A DNA stretch of 41,953 nucleotides from CAYVXE01 sp964455375 (GTDB lineage Bacteria > Zhuqueibacterota > Zhuqueibacteria > Oceanimicrobiales > Oceanimicrobiaceae). The DNA lies in NCBI GenBank assembly GCA_964455375.1, contig CAYVXE010000030.1, positions 1 to 41,953 on the forward strand, in the 5' to 3' direction. Under the pieces are notes generated by a model. That model was not told the DNA's origin and did no database searches. It saw only the letters and a list, made by a program, of their open reading frames with translations. This document shows positions 32,708 through 40,853 of this stretch, piece by piece (within the stretch, counting starts at the first letter, position 1; each line of letters begins with the position of its first letter). The position numbers were made by a program, and so were the translations under genes.

Positions 32708-35083
32708 ATGGCCAGGCAAAAACAAAATACAATTTTCAAAATAGCTTTTTTCTCGTCTCTGATCTTAGTTTTTGGATTTACGATTTTTACGACAAAATCT
32801 GCCTCTGATAATCGTTCGGTTGCTTCGGAATCCATTTGGCCGGGTAAACGGGAGTTGCGATGGAAATTGTGGCAAATACGGCAAATGGTGCTTGTTTACG
32901 GAACGAAAAAGCCGAAACTCATTTCGCAATACCGGAAGATGGCTGAACAGATCGCCGGCCAAAATTCATGGTTGAAAATAAATGTCAAATCCGATTCCGA
33001 AGTGAGTGCAGAGGAGTTGTCGAACAAACCACTCTATCTTATTGGTACACCGGAATCCAACCGTTTATTTAAACCTGTCTTAAAAGAACTACCCGTTCAT
33101 TTTTTCGCAGAAAAGTTTTCTGTGGACGGATTGTTTACGTCTGAGAACCGGGATGTGATCACTGTAACGTCTTTCCCGAGCCCTTTCAATCATGAGTTGC
33201 CGATGTCATTCATCAGCGGGGTGAACGACCGGGCGGTGCTGCAATTTCTGGCTCATGCTAAAACGCAAAATAGTCGCATCGGGGATTTCCGGGTGTTTAG
33301 AAGTGGATCCGGCATCGTGCTGGGCTTTTTTAAACAGAGCAACGGAAAGCCCTGGACAATCGACAAACAGCAGTCACGTAATTTTCTTACCCGGAAACAC
33401 CGGACGCTTAAAACCGAACATTATGTTTTCGATATCCTCGGGCAATCCATTTCTCATGATTCTCTCGAAGTGATCGCTCAAAAGCAGGAACAGCGTTTAA
33501 AAAGATTTCTGTCGGCGGCGAATATTGACATTCAGAAATTACCTCCGATGCATTATTATCTTTATGCGTCTGCCGAAGATAAAGGGTTGATCACCGGAAA
33601 CACGAATTTGAGCCATTATAATTCTGCGCGCTGGGAAGTTCACTCAATCTACAGCCCGGTGTTAAATGGCGTCGATCTGACGTCAGATATTAAACTTATT
33701 ACAGAAAGAGTTGTGGGTAAAACGGCATCCTTTGCCCTGCGTGACGGACTGGCTCTGGCGTTTTCTGATGACTGGGGGCGCTTCGGTTATCGGCATTGGG
33801 TTAAAATATTTCAAAACGGCAGACAGTTAAATTCTTTAAAAGAAATTTTAGATAATTCTATTTACCGTAACGAGTCTTATCTGTTTATGCAGCCGCAGGC
33901 AGGGAGTTTTGTCTCCTACCTGTTCAATAAAGTGGGCGCACGGAAATTCATGGAATTTTACCGAAACTGGCCGGCAAAAGGGTTGCCGGAGGACATGCGA
34001 CTATCCATGAATGACATGGAGAAAGAATGGCGGACGTTTATTTCGGATTTTAAATTGGCGAAAGCAGCAGAAAATCAATCCCATCGAACCTCCGGATTTG
34101 AATTCCAGAAGGGATTTTGTTTCGCTCATGAAGGCTATCAGATTTACAATGGTTATCTGTCTGAAAAGGCCAGAGAATCATTGCAAAAGGTACGGTCTTT
34201 AGGCACAAACTGGATTTCCCTGACGCCTTTTGGATACTTAAATGATCGTCACAAACCCAGCTATTTGCGTTATTCATTTGGCGCCGGTTCTGAAAATGAC
34301 GAAAGTATTGTGACAGCTTCGGCTACGGCAAAAGAATTGGGAATGGAGGTAATGCTCAAACCGCATATACTCATGAATAGCAGCCATTGGGGCTGGCCGG
34401 GCGATATCGAGATGACCTCCGATGCCGACTGGCGGCTTTTCTTTAAATTCTATGTGAGTTGGATTCGTCATTATGCGTTGCTGGCTGAAATGTACAACAT
34501 GGACAGTTTTTGTGTCGGCATCGAATTGATGCACACGACCACAAAAGAGCATGAAAAAGAGTGGCGTGAGGTCATTCGAAATGTCAGAAGCATCTACCAC
34601 GGATCACTGGTTTACGCAGCGAATTGGTGGCAGGAATTTGAACAAATCACCTTTTGGGACGATCTGGATTATATCGGTCTGAATTGTTATTTCCCATTGT
34701 CCAAAAAAGACAGAGTGACGCTTGATGATCTGAAACAAGGCATTAAAAAAGTCATACCTGTCATTGCGGGTGTCGCAGACACGTACAAAAAAAGAGTTAT
34801 TATTACGGAAATTGGTTTTACCAGTTCGGTGAAAAACTGGCAGAATCCCCATGAACGTAAACGGGGTGCACCGGTGGATTTGGAAGACCAGGTCATTTCT
34901 TACAAAGCTGCCTTTGAGACCTTGTGGAGTCAGAAATGGTTGGCCGGCATTTTCTGGTGGAAATGGCCCACCTATCTCGAAAACGGCGGCCCGCGGCATA
35001 ATGGTTTTACACCAAACGCTAAGCCCGCTGAGCAGGTTGTTAAACAGTGGTACTCTAAAAACCGTAAAGCCTTCCTTAATTAG
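32708..35083 (+). CDS. GH113-like glycosidase fused to a degenerate peptidase-like domain
   Basis: The 791-residue product has an N-terminal hydrophobic anchor or signal (residues 11-28). Residues about 45-250 are an unrecognised domain. About 280-440 resembles a peptidase MA-like (gluzincin) domain (HYYLYASAEDKG, WEVHSIYSP, LRDGLALAFS), but no HExxH is present. Residues about 460-785 are a clan GH-A TIM barrel of the GH113 type: LGTNWISLTPFGY, GMEVMLKPHI, proposed acid/base Glu606 in GIELMHT, YIGLNCYFPLSKK, nucleophile Glu701 in ITEIGFTS and GIFWWKWPT. GH113 contains beta-mannanases; the real substrate here is unknown. No other polysaccharide genes are near. Confidence 0.85.
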   Translation: MARQKQNTIFKIAFFSSLILVFGFTIFTTKSASDNRSVASESIWPGKRELRWKLWQIRQMVLVYGTKKPKLISQYRKMAEQIAGQNSWLKINVKSDSEVSAEELSNKPLYLIGTPESNRLFKPVLKELPVHFFAEKFSVDGLFTSENRDVITVTSFPSPFNHELPMSFISGVNDRAVLQFLAHAKTQNSRIGDFRVFRSGSGIVLGFFKQSNGKPWTIDKQQSRNFLTRKHRTLKTEHYVFDILGQSISHDSLEVIAQKQEQRLKRFLSAANIDIQKLPPMHYYLYASAEDKGLITGNTNLSHYNSARWEVHSIYSPVLNGVDLTSDIKLITERVVGKTASFALRDGLALAFSDDWGRFGYRHWVKIFQNGRQLNSLKEILDNSIYRNESYLFMQPQAGSFVSYLFNKVGARKFMEFYRNWPAKGLPEDMRLSMNDMEKEWRTFISDFKLAKAAENQSHRTSGFEFQKGFCFAHEGYQIYNGYLSEKARESLQKVRSLGTNWISLTPFGYLNDRHKPSYLRYSFGAGSENDESIVTASATAKELGMEVMLKPHILMNSSHWGWPGDIEMTSDADWRLFFKFYVSWIRHYALLAEMYNMDSFCVGIELMHTTTKEHEKEWREVIRNVRSIYHGSLVYAANWWQEFEQITFWDDLDYIGLNCYFPLSKKDRVTLDDLKQGIKKVIPVIAGVADTYKKRVIITEIGFTSSVKNWQNPHERKRGAPVDLEDQVISYKAAFETLWSQKWLAGIFWWKWPTYLENGGPRHNGFTPNAKPAEQVVKQWYSKNRKAFLN

Positions 35084-35111
35084 TACGTGACCGAGAATTC
35101 TTTTCAGTGAC

Positions 35112-35150
35112 CTGTCATTTCGACTGCACGAAGTAAAGGAGAAATCTGGT
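35112..35150 (-). repeat. Short copy of the dispersed repeat family
   Basis: On the minus strand this reads CCAGATTTCTCC...GTCGAAATGACA, the same outer frame as modules at 6471, 23718 and 32575 with a different centre. Confidence 0.4.
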
Positions 35151-35245
35151 CATCTGAGCCCGACCTTGCGACGCCTTACCCTTGTCTGACCAAACGCGGT
35201 CTATTTATTTCATTTTGACTTTTTCATTATATCTTAGTAAACTAT

Positions 35246-35265
35246 AATTGACGTAGTCGTCAATT
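35246..35265. promoter_or_regulatory. 20-bp dyad before the Crp-like gene
   Basis: AATTGACG-TAGT-CGTCAATT is a perfect inverted repeat with 8-base arms. It partly overlaps a TATAAT hexamer (35243-35248) and ends 25 bases before the ATG at 35291. This placement fits an operator used for self-repression, or a hairpin in the leader. Confidence 0.5.
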
Positions 35266-35290
35266 GATTTCTTGAGGAGGAAATTCAGTC

Positions 35291-35995
35291 ATGCGTATTG
35301 ATTTAAGTAGCAGTGATTGTACTTACTGGCATTTAAAAAAATTCAATATTTTTGAAAGCTTTGATGTAGATGAACTTGAATCCGTAACAAAAATATTGAG
35401 ATTAAATGAATTCTGTAAGAAGGACCCAATTGTTTTACCGATTAAGGAAGAACGACGAATATATTTTCTAATGAAGGGAAAAGCGAAACTTTCCCGTATT
35501 GATGAAACCGGGAAGGAATTCATTCTGGAAATCTTACAAGCGGGCGAAATATTCGGCCCGATTGCCTACCCGGAAAAACACTATTATAATGCGCAGGTTA
35601 TCGCTTTACAAAAATGCATTGTCGGTCATATTCCTGAACGGGATTTTAATAAATTACTTTCTGAAAAACCTGAATTGTGTCTTGCCATAAACAAAATTAT
35701 TGGGACGAGATTACTTAAAATAGAAAATCGTTTAGAGGAATTATTGTTTAAAAATGTACCCACCCGCCTGGCAAATTTGCTTTTGCGTCTCAGTGTCAAA
35801 TACCCCCATCAAAATCCATGCGGTGTGCAAGTCGATGTTCGGCTTACACAGCGTGAATTAGCCAATTTGATTGGCGCCAGCAGAGAAGTGACGAGTACAA
35901 CACTAAACCGCTTTAAAAGCAGCGGTTGGATTGAAGTGCATAAACATCATATTTGCCTTCACAATGTAAATGCTCTAAAAAGTATCTCCAGGTAA
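35291..35995 (+). CDS. Crp/Fnr family transcription regulator
   Basis: The 234-residue product has an N-terminal cyclic-nucleotide-binding-like beta roll (about residues 18-130; IYFLMKGKAKLSRIDETGKE, LQAGEIFGPIA) and a C-terminal Crp-type winged helix (LTQRELANLIGASREVTSTTLNRF, about 190-213). The RxS phosphate-binding signature of true cAMP receptors is not obvious, so the effector is unknown; Cys residues are scattered and do not form an Fnr cluster pattern. GGAGG before ATG 35291 is a strong ribosome site. A dyad precedes the gene and a textbook Crp site follows it, ahead of the ECF sigma gene. Confidence 0.93.
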   Translation: MRIDLSSSDCTYWHLKKFNIFESFDVDELESVTKILRLNEFCKKDPIVLPIKEERRIYFLMKGKAKLSRIDETGKEFILEILQAGEIFGPIAYPEKHYYNAQVIALQKCIVGHIPERDFNKLLSEKPELCLAINKIIGTRLLKIENRLEELLFKNVPTRLANLLLRLSVKYPHQNPCGVQVDVRLTQRELANLIGASREVTSTTLNRFKSSGWIEVHKHHICLHNVNALKSISR

Positions 35996-36019
35996 CGAAT
36001 TTTACAAAAATGCAAACTT

Positions 36020-36035
36020 TGTGAAGTGCTTCACA
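36020..36035. promoter_or_regulatory. Perfect Crp-type operator
   Basis: TGTGAAGTGCTTCACA is TGTGA-N6-TCACA with full dyad symmetry (7-base arms around TG). It lies 25 bases after the Crp-like gene stop and 57 bases before the start of the ECF sigma gene, a position suited to controlling the sigma gene. Confidence 0.7.
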
Positions 36036-36091
36036 GTTTATCGGCTAAAATAGCCTTATTTTCTCTTGATTCGAACAAGGAGAGAATTATT

Positions 36092-36676
36092 ATGCAAACT
36101 GAAAGCAGGCGAAGCAGAAAGCAAGACGTCAAAAAACAATTTGAAAATTTATCTTATCCTTTGCTGGATAAGCTTTACACCACAGCTTTTCGATTGACGC
36201 AGAATAAAACGGATGCCGAAGACTTAGTCCAATCGACCTACTTACGGGCATTCCGGTATTTTGACCGCTTTAAAGCGGATACCAATTTCAATGCCTGGAT
36301 GTATCGTATTCTTACAAACTTGTTTATTAATCAATATAATCGCAAGAAAAGAATCGGGAAGCTGCAAGATTTTGAACTGACCAGCTTAACGCACCCCAGT
36401 GAAGAGCCGTCCGAATCGGTGAGCAGTAAGAAGGAAGATACGGAATTACATATTGATCAGATTTTTGATGATAGTATTTTTGCCGCCTTGAATAAACTGC
36501 CCGATGCCTACCGTACCGTTTTGTTGCTATCGGCTGTAAATGAACTAACCTACAAGGAAATTGCTGAAATTCTCGTTTGCCCCATTGGCACCGTCATGTC
36601 GAGAATTAACCGTGGTCGAAAAGCGTTAGCCCGATTATTGCGGAGTTATGCCGTTAAAAATCGTTATATTAATTAA
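36092..36676 (+). CDS. ECF sigma-70 family RNA polymerase sigma factor
   Basis: From ATG 36092 (AAGGAGAG 6 to 13 bases upstream) the product has 194 residues. Region 2 contains LYTTAFRLTQNKTDAEDLVQ, STYLRAFRYFDRF and NFNAWMYRILTNLFIN. A polar Ser/Glu linker follows, then region 4: LPDAYRTVLLLSAVNELTYK and EIAEILVCPIGTVMSRINRG. It directs polymerase to envelope- or stress-type promoters. The longer frame from 36026 would start inside the leader. No anti-sigma gene is adjacent; the next gene is an M1 peptidase 29 bases downstream. Confidence 0.95.
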   Translation: MQTESRRSRKQDVKKQFENLSYPLLDKLYTTAFRLTQNKTDAEDLVQSTYLRAFRYFDRFKADTNFNAWMYRILTNLFINQYNRKKRIGKLQDFELTSLTHPSEEPSESVSSKKEDTELHIDQIFDDSIFAALNKLPDAYRTVLLLSAVNELTYKEIAEILVCPIGTVMSRINRGRKALARLLRSYAVKNRYIN

Positions 36677-36705
36677 TAGTCGGGTGTGGAAGGTGAAAGC
36701 GCAAA

Positions 36706-39141
36706 ATGCAAATTGCAAATCAGTCTGCATACACAAATTCCACACGCGGTTACCTGCAAATTTGGTCTTTTATGTTTGGAAATGATGTATCTCTTGGAAT
36801 TTTGGTTTTGAAACTTGCATCTTCGTTGCGTTGGGTTTTGATGCTTATGATTCTGTCGTTTCCCCCTTTCCTTACGGCAAGCAATCAGCCGGAACCGCGT
36901 GACCATCAACATATTCGTCATGTTTATCAGCAATTACAGGCGCTGCCTTTGGATCAAAGGTATGTGGCGTCTGTAAACAATTTTAGCTTCAAAAAAGAAC
37001 GTGCAAGAATTGCACTGGAAAGCGGCTCCCTTTATTTAGCAAAGCCAATTGACGGAAAAATCACCGCTGCGATCTTTTTAGGGAGTGGGCGTTTTCAGCT
37101 TAACCCGCCGGACGAAACGGATCGATATCAGGTGAGACGGTTCACAGGAAAGGACTCCATCGATGCAGCATTTACGGCTGCTTACTTTCTCTTTACGGAT
37201 TCAACGGCAAATCAGTTGAAACGGGAATTGCCTTTTAGGCCCGGAAAAATTTCTTCGGAAGCCGAAAACCTGCATAAAACCATCTCTAAATTGCTGGAGC
37301 AACGCGGACAAAATTTGGCAAATGCTGTTTTAAGCGACCTCGTGAATAAATCCGCCAATGGGTTGTTTCTGGCACTGTTTCAACAGGGTCGTGAACATTT
37401 TAACTTTCCCTCCTATCTGATATTTCATTATGATAAGCGTGCGCGGGAGTCGGTATCTGCCTATCACTATTTCCCAAACCGTATCAATAAACCTTTTTAC
37501 ACCCTTTGTTCTTTTAATCCGAAAAAAATCAGGCGAATATCGGTGTCTGAAAGTTCTGAACCGTTAAGCGAGGATGGTTTAAAAATCAGACACTATAAAA
37601 TGTCTTTGAATTTGACTAAAAACGGTCGGATGCAAGCGCAAGCGGAACTTAGCTTTACCCCAACGATTAATAAAATTGCCTATTTGACTTTGGATTTATT
37701 TCAAAAACTGAAAATTGATTCGGTCAAAACCGTTGAAGGGGATACCCTGTTTTTTATCAAAGAAAAGAAACAGGCTTCGTTTTCAATTTTGCGGGATCTT
37801 TCGTTGAGCGAAAATAAAATAGTCGTTTATTACTCAGGCAAAATTCTCGAACCTTCGGATAGTGGCATCTGGTTTTTGAAAAACAACCAGTACTGGTTAC
37901 CCCGTCTGGGTTATCTTGAACCCGCGACCTATGACCTGACATTTAAAGTTCCGGACAAGCTTTGGGTTGTTTCGACCGGGCGCCTTGTAAAAACATGGAA
38001 TGAAAACAACCACACCTGGTTTAATTGGGTCAATACAACACCGATGTTCGGCTCTGCTTTTGAGTCAGGCACATTCGATTCCACCCGGTTCCGGCAGGAC
38101 GATATTTCTTTGACCGTTTATTCCAGGAAGGGCAGCAGTCGGTATATCCGTAAAGAGATTGCCGGTGATGTGGGAAATGGGCTCTATTTATTTCAGCAAT
38201 ATTTCAAGGGTAAAATTGACACACAATTGACTATTGTGGAATCTCCTTTAAGAACAAGTTTTGGTTATCCGGGCACGTTGTTTTTATCTGCGACCTCGTT
38301 TGCAACTGCGGCCAAAGGCGTAATGGAGGCGCACCGCGGTCATGAAACCTCTCACCAGTGGTGGGGAAATTTAATCGGCTGGAGAACCTATCACGATCAG
38401 TGGCTTAGCGAAGGATTGGCGGAATATTCCGGGGCGCTGCTCAATGAATTTTTGTTTGATGGCGCCGACGTATTTTTTGAAACGATAAATGGCTGGCGCA
38501 ATGATTTATTGGAGAAAGGGCATATCGGTGTGAGTGTGGGGTTACGTAATTTTGGTTTTTCCAAAACAGATCTGGCTCAGAGTGACGGGCTGCAGGCCGG
38601 TCCGATATGGCTCGGCCGGCGTTTAGGTGAGAAGCATTCCGTGGACTATTTTTTACTGGTTTATGAAAAGGGCGCCTTTGTTATTCACATGCTGCGCACC
38701 ATGCTCCGGGATTTTACGACCGGCAGTGACGAAACGTTTTTCCGGATGCTTGCCGACTATGCGCAAACATTTCAGTATGAGAAAGCCGGTACCGCAGATT
38801 TTCAACGCATTGCCGAAAAATATGCGGGTGAAAGCCTCGACTGGTTTTTTCAGCAGTGGGTCTTTGGTGTGGATGTCCCGACGTATGATTATTTTGACAA
38901 AGTGGAAAAAGATGAATCCGGTTTTTGGGTCACATTAACGGTTAGACAAAAAGATGTTCCCCCGGAATTTAAAGCGGTTATCCCGGTTAAGATTCAACTA
39001 AGTAAAAAGAATGCCGTAACGAGAAAAATTATGATGACTGACGCCGAGAAAACCTTCCGTTTAGGCCCGTTTGATACCGCACCTGAAAAAGTGCTTTTCA
39101 ATGATTTCCAGGGTGTGCTTGCCCGGGTCAAAAAGCAGTGA
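36706..39141 (+). CDS. M1 family zinc metallopeptidase, exported
   Basis: The product has up to 811 residues. The zinc site is HETSH (His546, Glu547, His550), with Glu569 in WLSEGLAEY exactly 18 residues further. The exopeptidase GAMEN motif is replaced by SFGYPGT, so it may not be an ordinary aminopeptidase. An export signal (LGILVLKLASSLRWVLMLMI) begins around residue 30. AGGTGA (36691-36696) 9 bases before ATG 36706 supports that start, though it leaves a long n-region; ATG 36772 is the alternative. It lies directly behind the ECF sigma gene, so it may be a direct target or partner. Confidence 0.92.
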   Translation: MQIANQSAYTNSTRGYLQIWSFMFGNDVSLGILVLKLASSLRWVLMLMILSFPPFLTASNQPEPRDHQHIRHVYQQLQALPLDQRYVASVNNFSFKKERARIALESGSLYLAKPIDGKITAAIFLGSGRFQLNPPDETDRYQVRRFTGKDSIDAAFTAAYFLFTDSTANQLKRELPFRPGKISSEAENLHKTISKLLEQRGQNLANAVLSDLVNKSANGLFLALFQQGREHFNFPSYLIFHYDKRARESVSAYHYFPNRINKPFYTLCSFNPKKIRRISVSESSEPLSEDGLKIRHYKMSLNLTKNGRMQAQAELSFTPTINKIAYLTLDLFQKLKIDSVKTVEGDTLFFIKEKKQASFSILRDLSLSENKIVVYYSGKILEPSDSGIWFLKNNQYWLPRLGYLEPATYDLTFKVPDKLWVVSTGRLVKTWNENNHTWFNWVNTTPMFGSAFESGTFDSTRFRQDDISLTVYSRKGSSRYIRKEIAGDVGNGLYLFQQYFKGKIDTQLTIVESPLRTSFGYPGTLFLSATSFATAAKGVMEAHRGHETSHQWWGNLIGWRTYHDQWLSEGLAEYSGALLNEFLFDGADVFFETINGWRNDLLEKGHIGVSVGLRNFGFSKTDLAQSDGLQAGPIWLGRRLGEKHSVDYFLLVYEKGAFVIHMLRTMLRDFTTGSDETFFRMLADYAQTFQYEKAGTADFQRIAEKYAGESLDWFFQQWVFGVDVPTYDYFDKVEKDESGFWVTLTVRQKDVPPEFKAVIPVKIQLSKKNAVTRKIMMTDAEKTFRLGPFDTAPEKVLFNDFQGVLARVKKQ

Positions 39142-39286
39142 AAGGGAAACGCCGGATTTTTTCGCTGCTGCGATTTTTACTTGCTAAAATTACAATGATT
39201 GACAATATTAAAACGATGTCTTCCTCAAACCACGCTCTATTCATGAGTCGTTTATCTTTGCTCAAAAGGTAAAGAAAAAGCTTGAT

Positions 39287-39538
39287 ATGGAACTATATAA
39301 ACAAGCGCGCGATTTCAATGAGCTTTGTGCTTTGCCCGGCTTGCGTTGCCATCCATTAAAAGGAGACAGACAGGGACAGTGGGCAGTAAAGCTAACTGGA
39401 TTCTATAGGTTGATATTCACTTTGGAAGGTGAAAAGCCCATCAAGGACCCGTCAATGGCCGGGCCGCCGACTGGCCGGGTCACTGATTGGTTAGAAATCG
39501 CACGCATAGAGGAGGTGAGCAAACATTATGATGATTAG
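39287..39538 (+). CDS. HigB/RelE-like toxin, apparently short at the N-terminus
   Basis: RelE/HigB-fold toxins cleave mRNA on the ribosome. The 83 residues contain LPGLRCHPLKGDRQGQWAVK and FYRLIFTLEG, the core of the family, and end with DWLEIARIEEVSKHY as in toxins paired with HigA. The reading frame is open upstream to a stop at 39209-39211 and translates to toxin-like FAQKVKKKLD just before the ATG, but no ATG, GTG or TTG lies there. Relatives are roughly 20-30 residues longer. It is either a 5'-damaged gene or starts unusually. It overlaps the antitoxin gene by 11 bases. Confidence 0.7.
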   Translation: MELYKQARDFNELCALPGLRCHPLKGDRQGQWAVKLTGFYRLIFTLEGEKPIKDPSMAGPPTGRVTDWLEIARIEEVSKHYDD

Positions 39539-40622
39539 AGAACACACACACTCTGATTTGGCAATACCACCTGGCGAGTACTTGGAAGAAGTTATTTGCG
39601 GGTTGGGCATGACTAAGAATGAACTGGCTCGGCGAATGAACCGTCCTGCGCCTAAGCTGAGCGCTATTTTTGCCGGAGACAAAGCCATAACTCCGGATAC
39701 TGCTTTACAGTTAGAGAAGGTTATTGGTGTACCTGCCCATATCTGGACGGGATTGGAAGCCGAATATCGATTAACTTTAGCTCGCAATCAGGAAGTTCTT
39801 GAAATGCAAAGACTGCGTGATGAAAGCAATTTAGTCACTAAGTTTTGCTATTCGGAACTTGTTAAATTGGGATTCGTCGCCAGAAAAACCAAGGCGGCTG
39901 AAAAAGTCCGGGAGTTGCAACATTTTTTTGGGGTAACATCACTAAGAAATATTTCAACCTTAAAGCGTTATCAAGCGGCTTTTCGACGAGGAACCGGGAA
40001 ACGATCCCCTGAAGCCACCTCAGCATGGTTAAGAATCGGAGAATTACAAGGTCAAAAGACAGAGTCTGCACCCTTTAGAAGGGATATCTTAGAAAGTGCA
40101 CTTCCGTCCATTTGCGGCATGACACGACTATTGCCGGGGGAATTTGAAACGCAACTGCGCCAAACTCTTTTGGATGCCGGCGTCGTACTTGTTCTCTGCC
40201 CGCACTTACCAAAAACCTATTTACATGGCGCTACTTTCTGGTTGGGACAGAACAAAGCCGTTCTGATGCTCACAATTCGGGGCAGTTGGGCAGATATTTT
40301 TTGGTTCAGCCTTTTTCATGAAATCGGTCACCTTCTGTTACATGGCAAGCAGATGGTTTTTTTAGAAGGAGATAATCGGCAACACGAGTTAGATAAACCT
40401 GAGAAGGAAGCCGATAGATTTGCCGCAGACATATTAATTTCGCCGGATGCATACAGATCTTTTCTCGAAGCAGAGGCTTTTTATCCAAAAGATATCGAAA
40501 TCTTTGCACGCCGCCTGGGGATCGATCCGGGTATCGTCGTAGGACGTTTACAGCATGATGGCTATTTTGAAAACTCATGGCACAACCATCTCCGTTCCAG
40601 ATACGAATGGAAAAGCAGATAA
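39528..40622 (+). CDS. HigA-type antitoxin fused to an ImmA/IrrE zinc peptidase
   Basis: The 364-residue product begins with a HigA-like Xre helix-turn-helix (IPPGEYLEEV, MTKNELARRMNRPAPKLSAI, ITPDTALQLEKVIG; residues about 13-68). A linker follows, then an ImmA/IrrE metallopeptidase with HEIGH (His264, Glu265, His268) and downstream Glu294 in EKEADRFAADIL. GGAGGTGA (39511-39518) is the ribosome site. In this family the HTH part represses the operon and neutralises the toxin; a peptidase on the same chain may cut a repressor on stress. It overlaps the toxin-like gene upstream. Confidence 0.9.
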   Translation: MMIREHTHSDLAIPPGEYLEEVICGLGMTKNELARRMNRPAPKLSAIFAGDKAITPDTALQLEKVIGVPAHIWTGLEAEYRLTLARNQEVLEMQRLRDESNLVTKFCYSELVKLGFVARKTKAAEKVRELQHFFGVTSLRNISTLKRYQAAFRRGTGKRSPEATSAWLRIGELQGQKTESAPFRRDILESALPSICGMTRLLPGEFETQLRQTLLDAGVVLVLCPHLPKTYLHGATFWLGQNKAVLMLTIRGSWADIFWFSLFHEIGHLLLHGKQMVFLEGDNRQHELDKPEKEADRFAADILISPDAYRSFLEAEAFYPKDIEIFARRLGIDPGIVVGRLQHDGYFENSWHNHLRSRYEWKSR

Positions 40623-40740
40623 GCTCCGGGCAATTAATAAATAAGCACATAGCGACCGTTTGCACGGTGCCGGCGATCCGGGGTGGTTTTGTGCATTTTC
40701 CCAGTTGCCGGCAATTATTCTTCTGCGCATTTTATCCTCT

Positions 40741-40760
40741 TGCTTTATTAATTTAAAGCA
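40741..40760. promoter_or_regulatory. Dyad before the MFS gene
   Basis: TGCTTTA-TTAATT-TAAAGCA is a perfect inverted repeat 94 bases before ATG 40854. It is not followed by T on the plus strand, so it is an operator candidate rather than a terminator. A smaller hairpin ACCGT-TTGC-ACGGT lies upstream, near 40654-40667. Confidence 0.35.
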
Positions 40761-40853
40761 AAAGTAAAAAGGTACAGTTACCATATTAGCTATTACAAAT
40801 TATTTATTTTACTATAAATTTGTTTCGAAAAACTATCTGACTAAATTTAGATT

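Noticed and set aside
32442..32744. 100-codon frame before the glycosidase gene
   Set aside because: Composed of repeat modules and overlaps the glycosidase start in another frame.
36673..36933. 86-codon minus-strand frame at the start of the M1 gene
   Set aside because: Antisense to a supported coding start; Lys/Arg/Asn-rich low-quality translation.
39281..39290. Full-length toxin with a non-ATG start
   Set aside because: No GTG or TTG occurs in frame between the stop at 39209 and ATG 39287, so a longer product could not be supported.
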